From Candidatus Nanoarchaeia archaeon (GTDB lineage Archaea > Nanobdellota > Nanobdellia > SCGC-AAA011-G17 > JAFCDX01): a stretch of DNA of 64,000 nucleotides. Below, piece by piece: positions 43,828 through 51,173 of the stretch; the first letter of the stretch is position 1; every line of letters starts with the position of its first letter. The notes under the pieces were generated by a model that saw only the letters and a list, made by a program, of their open reading frames with translations, did no database searches and was not told the DNA's origin. The translations under genes and the position numbers were made by a program. Location of the stretch: assembly GCA_028716945.1 (NCBI GenBank), contig JAQUOT010000002.1, positions 62,001-126,000 of the forward strand, in the 5' to 3' direction.

Positions 43828-43853
43828 ATTCATAGCCTATAAAACCTATGAAT
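43828..43853 (+). promoter_or_regulatory. L7Ae leader hairpin
   Basis: ATTCATAG and CTATGAAT form a perfect 8-bp stem with the 10-nt loop CCTATAAAAC, immediately before the ribosome site AGAGGA and the L7Ae ATG. A 14-bp palindrome AGTATTTAAATACT (43798-43811) holds the TATA element. L7Ae represses its own mRNA through a leader kink-turn in some archaea; no clear kink-turn is seen here. Confidence 0.4.
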
Positions 43854-43866
43854 AAGAGGAAATCAT

Positions 43867-44220
43867 ATGAATCTTAATGAGGAATCACCAAAAGAAGTTG
43901 TAAACAAGGCTTATGAAGCAGTAGAACAAGCTTCTAAAACAGGAAAAGTAAAGAAAGGAAGCAATGAAGCTACAAAAGCAATTGAAAGAGGAATTGCTAA
44001 ACTAGTTGTTGTTGCTAAAGATGTAGATCCAAAAGAAATTATTATGCATCTTCCACCTTTATGCGAAGAAAAAGGTGTACCTTTAGTTGTTGTACCTTCA
44101 AAAGAAGAATTAGGTGCTTCAGCTGGATTAACTATTAAAACAGCAGCAATTGCTATAATCCAAGAAGGAGACGCAAAAAATATCATAAAGGATCTTACTA
44201 ATAAATTAAAGAAAGCCTGA
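43867..44220 (+). CDS. rpl7ae: Ribosomal protein L7Ae
   Basis: 117 aa. KKGSNEATKAIERGIAKLVVVAKDVDPKEIIMHLPPLCEEKGVP is the L7Ae kink-turn-binding signature. It acts in the ribosome, in box C/D and H/ACA RNPs and in RNase P. First of L7Ae-S28e-L24e, a conserved archaeal order that leads to aIF5B. Confidence 0.97.
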   Translation: MNLNEESPKEVVNKAYEAVEQASKTGKVKKGSNEATKAIERGIAKLVVVAKDVDPKEIIMHLPPLCEEKGVPLVVVPSKEELGASAGLTIKTAAIAIIQEGDAKNIIKDLTNKLKKA

Positions 44221-44252
44221 ATAAAAAACTTCTTTGATAAAAATATTGTAAA

Positions 44253-44588
44253 ATGCCAAAAGATAAATCCGTAAAGAAGGAAGAAAGAAAGGAAAAAAGA
44301 AAAGATAAGCAGACTTTGAAGTTTGCAGAGAAATTAAAAGAATCTTCTATGACTACTACAAAAGGTAGTTTATTTACTGATGCTTATCCTGCAAGAGTTG
44401 AAGAAATAATTGGTAGAACAGGAATGAGAGGAGAAGTTACTCAAGTAAGATGCAGGATTTTAGATGGTCGTGATTCTGGAAAAGTTTTAAGAAGAAATGT
44501 TAAAGGTCCTATAAGAATTGATGATATTTTAATGTTGAGAGAAACTGAAATAGAAGCAAGAAAACTTAATCAAACTAGAAGGAAATAA
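44253..44588 (+). CDS. rps28e: Ribosomal protein S28e with basic N-terminal extension
   Basis: 111 aa, longer than the usual ~70. The C-terminal part ([45 protein letters not shown]) is full S28e, ending [11 protein letters not shown]. The first ~40 aa ([17 protein letters not shown]) are a basic extension not usual in the family. Confidence 0.94.
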   Translation: MPKDKSVKKEERKEKRKDKQTLKFAEKLKESSMTTTKGSLFTDAYPARVEEIIGRTGMRGEVTQVRCRILDGRDSGKVLRRNVKGPIRIDDILMLRETEIEARKLNQTRRK

Positions 44589-44590
44589 AA

Positions 44591-44797
44591 ATGAAATGTA
44601 CATTTTGCGGAGAAACAACAATACCTGGAACAGGTAAATCTTATATTACTAAAGATGGAAAAATTTTATTTTATTGTTCATCTAAATGCGAAAAAAATAT
44701 GTTAAAACTAGGAAGATTACCTAGGGACATGAAATGGACAAAATTCTACGAAAAAGGAATTGTTTCTAAAGAAGAAGTTAAGAAAGAAAAGAAATAA
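44591..44797 (+). CDS. rpl24e: Ribosomal protein L24e
   Basis: 68 aa. Zinc ribbon CTFCG...[10 protein letters not shown] plus [15 protein letters not shown]; intact. It lies two bases after S28e. Nucleoside diphosphate kinase, often next, is not present. Confidence 0.96.
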   Translation: MKCTFCGETTIPGTGKSYITKDGKILFYCSSKCEKNMLKLGRLPRDMKWTKFYEKGIVSKEEVKKEKK

Positions 44798-45160
44798 TTA
44801 ATATATACTTAATCCAGTTTTTTCTTGTTTTACTTCTGGAAGATTTAATTTTATATAATCCTTTAAGAATTGCATTTTATCCTGAGGTCTTTCTAAAATA
44901 ATTCTTCTTAGATAAAGATATTGATAATTTAATACCCCTGCTGATTTTTCATCTCCACCTTTACTAGCTCCTTTTTTATCTGCTTTAACATAAGCTTTTT
45001 CTATGGTTTCTAATTCAGAATTAATTGTTTCAAAATCTACGTATAAACCTTGATTAACTAAGAACTTTTTTTGCCTTTGAACTTTTTCTTCTAAATCTGC
45101 TATTTCATGACTAACATGGGTTTTTGTTCCACCCATTCCACCAGATAAGTTTATTGCCAT
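44798..45160 (-). CDS. Unknown helical protein
   Basis: 120 aa. GGMGGTKTHVSHEIADLEEKVQRQKKFL suggests a helical coiled protein. The family is not recognised. It is convergent with L24e (adjacent bases) and divergent from aIF5B. Confidence 0.6.
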   Translation of the reverse strand: MAINLSGGMGGTKTHVSHEIADLEEKVQRQKKFLVNQGLYVDFETINSELETIEKAYVKADKKGASKGGDEKSAGVLNYQYLYLRRIILERPQDKMQFLKDYIKLNLPEVKQEKTGLSIY

Positions 45161-45239
45161 TTTATCATTTTGTAGTGGTGTCTTATTTATAAACCTTTCT
45201 GTTAGAAATACTTATATATCAAGTTCTTTAAATAAAAAT

Positions 45240-46982
45240 ATGATAAGGCAGCCTATAGTAGTTTTGGTTGGTCATATTGACCATGGAAAATCGAGTATCT
45301 TAGAGAAAATAAAAGATATTTCTATCTTAAAAGGAGAAGCAGGTGGAATAACTCAAGCAATAGGCTCTTACAATATTCCTTTGGAAACCATAGAAAAAAT
45401 CTGTGGTAAATTATTGCAAAAATCTAATTTAAAAATTCCAGGATTATTAATGATAGATACTCCAGGTCATGCTGCTTTTAATAATTTAAGAAAACGTGGA
45501 GGAAATTTAGCAGATTTAGCAATTTTAGTAATTGATATTAATGAAGGTGTAATGGATCAAACAAAAGAATCTATTGAAATTTTAAAACAATACAAAACTC
45601 CTTTTATCATAGCTTTAAATAAAATTGATTTATTACAAGGATGGCATTCTTATTCTGGTAAAACTTTAATGGAAAATATAGAATTACAATCTGATACAAC
45701 AAAAGGAATTTTAGAAAAAAGATTGTACGAATTAGTTGGAGATTTATATTCCTTAAGTTTTAATGCAGAAAGATTTGACAGAGTTTCTGATTATACAACA
45801 CAAATTGCTATGATTCCTTGCTCAGCAAAAACTTCAGAAGGAATACCAGAATTATTTTCAGTAATTTTAGGTTTAGCACAAAAATATTTGGAAAAATCAT
45901 TAGATATAGAAGTTAATGGACCTGGAAAAGGAATTATCCTTGAAGTCAAAGAAGAAAAAGGTCTTGGAACTTCTATGGATACAATTATTTATGATGGAAC
46001 CATAAAAAAATCAGATCAAATTATTATTGGTGGATTAAATGGTCCTATTATAACAAAAATAAAAGCTCTATTTGAATCAGATAAAAAAGGAAAATTAAAA
46101 CCTATTAACGAAGCAAGCGCTGCAATTGGTGTAAAAGTTATTGCACAAGAAGCAAAAGATGTTTTCTCTGGAATGCCACTTCATGTTATTAAAAATTTAG
46201 AAGAAGATAAAAAAGAAATTACAAAAGAGGTTAATGAAGTTTTATTAGACGTAGACGATAGTGGAATTATTATAAAAGCAGATTCTCTTGGTTCTTTAGA
46301 AGCATTAATGGGATTATTAAAAGCAGAAGGAATAAAAATAAAAAAAGCTTCTTTAGGAAAAATAAATAAGAGAGATATTTCAGAAGTTTCTGCAGATTTA
46401 GATCCTTTAAGCAGAGCAATACTAGGTTTTAATGTTGAAATGGTTGAAGATGCAGAAGCTTATTTGCATGAACTAGATTCAGAAAAACAAGTTAAAGTCA
46501 TTACAAATAAAATTGTTTACAAAATTGTGGATGATTTAAAAATATGGCAGAAAGAGCAGAGATTATTGATTGAAAAGAAAAAACTTGAAGGATTAACTAA
46601 GATTGTTAAAATTAAAATATTGCCAGATTCTATTTTCAGACAGAGCAATCCTGTTGTTGTTGGTGTAGAAGTTCTTGCAGGAAAATTAGTATTGGATAAT
46701 GTTTTATTTAAAGACATAAAAAAATTAACTTATGTAAAAAGCATGCAATTAGACAAGGAAAATATAAAAGAATTAGAATCAGGAAAACAAGCAGCAGTTT
46801 CACTTCCAGATATTACTTATAACAGACAGCTAAAAGCTCTTGATATTTTATATTCTTTTTTAACAGAGGAAGAATTTAGAAAATATAAAGATCTACAGAA
46901 ATTCTTATCTAAAGACGAAAAAGATATTTTGAAAGAAATAGCCGAAAAACAAAGAAAAGAAAACCCTTTATGGGGCGTATAA
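45240..46982 (+). CDS. infB: Translation initiation factor aIF5B (IF2 homologue)
   Basis: 580 aa, archaeal length. G1 GHIDHGKSS, G3 DTPGH, G4 NKID, then domains II-IV (VKEEKGLGTSMDTIIYDGTI and others). It promotes ribosomal subunit joining as a GTPase. Its TATA element CTTATATATC is about 30 bp before the ATG. Confidence 0.97.
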   Translation: MIRQPIVVLVGHIDHGKSSILEKIKDISILKGEAGGITQAIGSYNIPLETIEKICGKLLQKSNLKIPGLLMIDTPGHAAFNNLRKRGGNLADLAILVIDINEGVMDQTKESIEILKQYKTPFIIALNKIDLLQGWHSYSGKTLMENIELQSDTTKGILEKRLYELVGDLYSLSFNAERFDRVSDYTTQIAMIPCSAKTSEGIPELFSVILGLAQKYLEKSLDIEVNGPGKGIILEVKEEKGLGTSMDTIIYDGTIKKSDQIIIGGLNGPIITKIKALFESDKKGKLKPINEASAAIGVKVIAQEAKDVFSGMPLHVIKNLEEDKKEITKEVNEVLLDVDDSGIIIKADSLGSLEALMGLLKAEGIKIKKASLGKINKRDISEVSADLDPLSRAILGFNVEMVEDAEAYLHELDSEKQVKVITNKIVYKIVDDLKIWQKEQRLLIEKKKLEGLTKIVKIKILPDSIFRQSNPVVVGVEVLAGKLVLDNVLFKDIKKLTYVKSMQLDKENIKELESGKQAAVSLPDITYNRQLKALDILYSFLTEEEFRKYKDLQKFLSKDEKDILKEIAEKQRKENPLWGV

Positions 46983-47027
46983 AAACATAAAAAAGGGTAA
47001 TTCTATAAGGTATATGTTACTTTAAAG

Positions 47028-47051
47028 TAGTTACAAATAGAAAGATTTATA
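47028..47051 (+). promoter_or_regulatory. Extended promoter element, copy 1
   Basis: 24 bp (TAGTTACAAATAGAAAGATT then TATA) including BRE/TATA, about 25-30 bp before the gene at 47075. Identical to the copy at 63080-63103; a one-mismatch version lies upstream of the gene at 1368-1964. Confidence 0.6.
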
Positions 47052-47074
47052 TATTAAGATAATTTAAATTATTC

Positions 47075-47554
47075 ATGGAAACCATAAAAATATTACCTCA
47101 CCATATTGGACATTATTTTGAAGTATATTTCTTAAAAAGAAATCCAGAAGAAGGAAATAGTTGGTATGATGATGAAAAAGCTAAACAAAATGGTGAAAAA
47201 GCAATTAAAACCGTTGTTTTAAATCCTTCTCAATTAATATCGCTAGTAAGTAAATATGATAATTTTTGTAAGATGTGCCCAAGAAATAAAAATGGAGAAA
47301 ATTTTGTTCAACCAGAAAATACTTGCGTATTATATGAAAATCCAGATTTTAATCACGAATTAAATCATGCTAAATTCTTAGGAATCGATGATATTTTAGA
47401 TAAAGAACCTGTAACCGCAGAAACATTATTTAAAAAACTAGAACCTATTTATAAAAGAATATTTACTGAACAATCAAATCCACATTCAAGTACAAAAAGC
47501 CCACGTGAATATTTTAGGGTTTCAGGAAGTGAATTAACCCTTTTAGACTTTTAA
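47075..47554 (+). CDS. DUF1284-like protein
   Basis: 159 aa. ILPHHIGHYFEVYFLK and KYDNFCKMCPRNKN...NTCVLYENPDFNH resemble DUF1284 proteins (HH near the start, CX2C and C, possibly an Fe-S or metal site). By-eye match, moderate. The promoter is shared in form with the gene at 63127. Confidence 0.5.
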   Translation: METIKILPHHIGHYFEVYFLKRNPEEGNSWYDDEKAKQNGEKAIKTVVLNPSQLISLVSKYDNFCKMCPRNKNGENFVQPENTCVLYENPDFNHELNHAKFLGIDDILDKEPVTAETLFKKLEPIYKRIFTEQSNPHSSTKSPREYFRVSGSELTLLDF

Positions 47555-47616
47555 AACCCATGAGTGTATAACTTTTTTCAAAAGATTTATATTTTATAGC
47601 TAATTAAATAATTAAT

Positions 47617-48132
47617 ATGGGACAACCAAAAACTTACGAAAACTATCCTTGTTGGATAATGTTCATTTCTAATTTCATTTCTATTGCAATATACTTAATT
47701 GGAGTATTTATTATATCTCAAATTGGACTTATTTGGTTAGGATTATACCTCCTATATATATTATGGTTAGAAATAAAACTTATGAAGAAAAGTTGTGTTA
47801 ACTGTTATTATTATGGAAAATGCTGTGCCTTTGGTAAAGGTAAATTAAGCTCATTATTTTTCAAGAAGGGTAATCCAAATGAATTCTTAAAAAGAAAAAT
47901 CACTTGGAAAGATATTCTCCCTGATTTTTTGGTTGCTTTAATTCCATTAATAATAGGAATTATATTAATAATATTAAATTTCAATTGGTTACTTTTAATA
48001 TTAATCATTTTGTTGATAATACTAACCTCTTTTGGGAATGGATTTGTTCGTGGCTCGTTAGCTTGTAAATATTGTAAACAAAGAAAAATTGGTTGTCCTG
48101 CAGAACAGTTATTTAATAAGAATAAAAAATAG
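47617..48132 (+). CDS. Unknown membrane protein with cysteine motifs
   Basis: 171 aa, three to four hydrophobic helices. Two cytoplasm- or surface-facing Cys clusters, SCVNCYYYGKCCAFGKGK and ACKYCKQRKIGCPAEQLFN, may bind metal. The sequence looks conserved in methanogens and DPANN; function unknown. A TATA element GATTTATATTTT is ~30 bp upstream. Confidence 0.65.
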   Translation: MGQPKTYENYPCWIMFISNFISIAIYLIGVFIISQIGLIWLGLYLLYILWLEIKLMKKSCVNCYYYGKCCAFGKGKLSSLFFKKGNPNEFLKRKITWKDILPDFLVALIPLIIGIILIILNFNWLLLILIILLIILTSFGNGFVRGSLACKYCKQRKIGCPAEQLFNKNKK

Positions 48133-48209
48133 TATTTTAAGCCTTTAAACCTTCTTTTAACAAAATAGTAAACAATTTAAATACCTAAATTTCACTTAAA
48201 ATACTTAAA

Positions 48210-48608
48210 ATGGAAATAAAAGTAGTTATTGGGACAAAATCAGGAAAATCCTTGCAGAAAGGAGTAGATAATACAGCTTTCTTAGGAAAGAAAATAAAAG
48301 ACAATGTTTCAGGAAACTTAGTAGGTATACCTGGAACAGAATTCAAAATTACTGGTGGATCAGACAAATCTGGATTTCCAATGAGACCTGACTTACCAAT
48401 ACCTGGAAGAAAAAAGATTTTATCCAAAAGAAGCATTGGTTTTAGAGACATGCCAAAAGATGGAATCAAAAGAAAAACTGTTCATGGATCAATAATTGCA
48501 GAAGATATTGCTCAAGTTAATTTACAATGTGTTAAAGGTGATGCAGAAGTAGAAAAATTAATACCTAAAAAAGAAGTAGAAGCTAAACCTGAAGAAGCAA
48601 AAAAATAA
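48210..48608 (+). CDS. rps6e: Ribosomal protein S6e
   Basis: 132 aa. KVVIGTKSGKSLQK, GNLVGIPGTEFKITGGSDKSGFPMRPDLP and RRKTVHG-like KRKTVHGSIIAEDIAQVN are typical. In archaea rps6e commonly precedes aIF2-gamma; here a MazF-like module lies between them. Confidence 0.96.
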   Translation: MEIKVVIGTKSGKSLQKGVDNTAFLGKKIKDNVSGNLVGIPGTEFKITGGSDKSGFPMRPDLPIPGRKKILSKRSIGFRDMPKDGIKRKTVHGSIIAEDIAQVNLQCVKGDAEVEKLIPKKEVEAKPEEAKK

Positions 48609-48612
48609 TTTT

Positions 48613-48924
48613 TTAAGATAAACCATTAAGTTTTTTTACTAATTCACCAAAAACCTCTTTCTTTTTATTAGTTGATAAATGGAATAAAGTTTTTTCCACC
48701 ATTTTTTCAGAAATAGTAAATATATAATTTAATTTTATTACACTATCTTTAATTGCACCCTCTTTTTTAGTCAAAAGAACTCCTTTCATCTCTTTATTAC
48801 TGGTGATCCCTGCAACAACAATATTTCCAAATTCTTCAAAAAGGACTAAAGCCGGCCTTTTTTTAATTTCAAAAGTATCTGCAAATTGTATGTTTGTTAA
48901 GATTATATCCCCAGATTTAAGCAT
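48613..48924 (-). CDS. PemK/MazF-like toxin
   Basis: 103 aa from the ATG at 48924, which gives the standard PemK start MLKSGDIILTNIQFAD; the track start is five codons earlier. EIKKRPALVLFEEFGNIVVAGITSN is the expected core. It overlaps the antitoxin by eight bases. mRNA interferase activity inferred. Confidence 0.82.
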   Translation of the reverse strand: MLKSGDIILTNIQFADTFEIKKRPALVLFEEFGNIVVAGITSNKEMKGVLLTKKEGAIKDSVIKLNYIFTISEKMVEKTLFHLSTNKKKEVFGELVKKLNGLS

Positions 48925-49141
48925 TCTCCCAAACCTCATCCTCTTTATTATCCCATAATTCTTTCATTTTTGTTTGTTGAATTTTATGGAGAAATTCATC
49001 ATATTGATTATTTTTCTTTATATTTTTAAATACTATGATCATTTGGGCTATTAATTCATTATAAGTTTGTCTGGGATATTCTTTAACTTCTTTTAAAGAT
49101 TCTACTAATGTTTTTTCCAGTTGTATTGTTGTTCCTTTCAT
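48917..49141 (-). CDS. Antitoxin of the PemK/MazF-like module
   Basis: 74 aa with a RHH-like start (GTTIQLEKTLVESLKEVKEYPRQTYNELIAQMI) similar in layout to the antitoxins at 24769, 25615 and 54136. It has a charged tail for toxin contact. Confidence 0.8.
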   Translation of the reverse strand: MKGTTIQLEKTLVESLKEVKEYPRQTYNELIAQMIIVFKNIKKNNQYDEFLHKIQQTKMKELWDNKEDEVWENA

Positions 49142-49150
49142 TATATATTC

Positions 49151-49183
49151 ACTATAATCTATATATAGTTACTTATATATAAA
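49151..49183 (-). promoter_or_regulatory. Operator and TATA box of the PemK/MazF-like module
   Basis: Inverted repeat ACTATA (49151-49156) and TATAGT (49164-49169), followed by the minus-strand TATA element GGTTTATATATAAG. Probable antitoxin binding site. Confidence 0.45.
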
Positions 49184-49273
49184 CCTTTCCATTGAATTTT
49201 AAATTTTTAAAAAGAGAAGATTAAATTTATAAAGAGAATAATTTTATTATATCTTAACAATTTGGAGAAAATT

Positions 49274-50530
49274 ATGGAGAAAAAGGCGAGCAAAACAGAA
49301 ACAAAAACAGAAGAACCTATACAACCACAGATTAATTTGGGATTTGTCGGGCACGTAGATTCTGGAAAAACTTCTTTATTGGAAAAACTATCTGGTGTTT
49401 GGGCTGATACTCATTCTGAGGAAATTAAAAGAGGAATTACAATAAGATTAGGTTATGCAGATGCTACTTTCTACAAATGCAAGAAATGTAATTTATTCAC
49501 AAGAGATAAAAAATGTCCAAATTGCAAAGGAGAAGTTGAATTTGCAAGAAAAGTTTCTTTTGTAGATGCACCAGGACATGAAACTTTAATGGCAACAATG
49601 TTATCGGGAGCAGCAATAATGGATGCTGCAATATTATTAATAGCTGCAGATGAAGAATGTCCACAACCACAAACAAAAGAGCATTTAATTGCTATCTCTT
49701 TAATTGGAATAAAAAATATTATAATAATACAAAATAAAATTGATTTAGTTGATAAAGAACAAGCAATAAAAAATTATAATCAAATAAAAGAATTCATCAA
49801 AGGAACAATTGCAGAAAAAGCAGAAATAATTCCAGTTTCTGTAAAACATAATATAAATATTAACAAAGCAATAGAATCAATTTGTAATCTGCCTGTTCCA
49901 ACAAGAGATACAAAAAAAGAACCTTTGATGTTAGTAGCAAGAAGTTTTGATGTTAACAAACCTGGAATGGATCTTAATAAATTAGTTGGTGGGGTTCTTG
50001 GTGGAGCATTAAAACAAGGAATATTAAAAGTTGGAGATAAAATAGAATTAAGGCCTGGAATAAAAATAGAAGAACATAATAAAACAAACTGGAAAATTAT
50101 TCAAACAGAAATTTTAGATTTAAAAACAGGAAGCAAATCTGTAAAAGAAGTAATTCCTGGGGGTTCTATAGGAATTTTAACCTCTTTAGATCCTAGTATA
50201 GTAAAATCAGATACTTTAGTTGGAAATATTGTTGGTCATGTTGGTAAATTACCAGATGTTTTTAATAAAATAGATTTAGAAATAAAATTATTAGAAAAAG
50301 TTGTTGGAGAAAAAGAAGATATTAAAGTAGACCCATTGAGAAAAGGAGAAGCATTGATGATAAATGTAAATTCTGCAATTACTTTAGGTATTATAACTGA
50401 ATTAGCAAAAGGAAAAGCTCATTTAGAACTAAAAAGGCCAATTTGCGCAGGAAAAGAAGACAGATTTGCAGTATCTAGAATGATAAACAATAGGTGGCGT
50501 TTAATTGGTTATGGTGTTCTTAAACAATAA
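49274..50530 (+). CDS. eif2g: Translation initiation factor aIF2 subunit gamma
   Basis: 418 aa from the ATG at 49274; the track start is a TTG. G1 GHVDSGKTS, switch 1 with zinc knuckle CKKCNLF...CPNC, G3 DAPGHETLMATM, G4 NKIDLV, domains II and III to the C-terminus. It delivers Met-tRNAi to the small subunit. Confidence 0.97.
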   Translation: MEKKASKTETKTEEPIQPQINLGFVGHVDSGKTSLLEKLSGVWADTHSEEIKRGITIRLGYADATFYKCKKCNLFTRDKKCPNCKGEVEFARKVSFVDAPGHETLMATMLSGAAIMDAAILLIAADEECPQPQTKEHLIAISLIGIKNIIIIQNKIDLVDKEQAIKNYNQIKEFIKGTIAEKAEIIPVSVKHNININKAIESICNLPVPTRDTKKEPLMLVARSFDVNKPGMDLNKLVGGVLGGALKQGILKVGDKIELRPGIKIEEHNKTNWKIIQTEILDLKTGSKSVKEVIPGGSIGILTSLDPSIVKSDTLVGNIVGHVGKLPDVFNKIDLEIKLLEKVVGEKEDIKVDPLRKGEALMINVNSAITLGIITELAKGKAHLELKRPICAGKEDRFAVSRMINNRWRLIGYGVLKQ

Positions 50531-50800
50531 TTATTTAATATAAATTTTATCGTGATGATCAAAATCAACAAATTTAATTTTATTTTCTTCTTCTATAAAA
50601 ATAAAAACTAAAACAAAATGACCTATTTGAACTCTTTTAGAATCTTTCATATTATATCTTAAACTTTTGTAATGTTCTATGCTTTCACAATTGATAATTT
50701 CTTCAATTTTGTTTAAAATTCTTTCATAAAGTTGTTTATCTTTTTTCTGAAGTTTATTAAGAATTTCCTGTAAATGAGGAATAATTTCATAACAATACAT
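50531..50800 (-). CDS. RelE-like toxin
   Basis: 89 aa. EIIPHLQEILNKLQKKDKQLYERILNKIEEIIN, then SLRYNMKDSKRVQIGHFVLVFIFIEEENKIKFVDFDHHDKIYIK has the RelE strand order and HHDKIY end. It pairs with the DUF2683-type antitoxin two bases upstream. Confidence 0.82.
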   Translation of the reverse strand: MYCYEIIPHLQEILNKLQKKDKQLYERILNKIEEIINCESIEHYKSLRYNMKDSKRVQIGHFVLVFIFIEEENKIKFVDFDHHDKIYIK

Positions 50801-50802
50801 AA

Positions 50803-51042
50803 CTATCCCTCTACAATCTTTCTAAGTTCAGCAATATTCTTGAAAGGAATTCCTTTTTGTTTTCTTATCTTCTGTAACTTTTCTAAATATTCTGGCCTTA
50901 GTTCAGGCTCATTCTCTTCTTCAATATATTTTTCTACAACTATCTGAATCGCTTGTCCTTTGTCTTTAAGGTTATATTTAGCCTTAACAACATTCAATAC
51001 TCTATTGGTATTATCGTCTAATTCTACTAATGCTTGTACCAT
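50803..51042 (-). CDS. DUF2683-type antitoxin
   Basis: 79 aa from the ATG at 51042 (MVQALVELDDNTNRVLNVVKAKYNLKDKGQAIQIVV), the usual family start. The longer track start lies inside the TATA region TTTATAAATAAG. An RHH-like DNA-binding half is followed by a charged toxin-binding tail. Confidence 0.85.
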   Translation of the reverse strand: MVQALVELDDNTNRVLNVVKAKYNLKDKGQAIQIVVEKYIEEENEPELRPEYLEKLQKIRKQKGIPFKNIAELRKIVEG

Positions 51043-51173
51043 ATTATTCAACCTTATTTTGACTAAGTCTAACTTATTTATAAACTTTTCTATTTTCAAA
51101 TATATAAAAATTCAAAATAATTCTTTTTTTGTAAAAACGTTAAATATAAATACCTTCAAAATTTTAAAAATAT

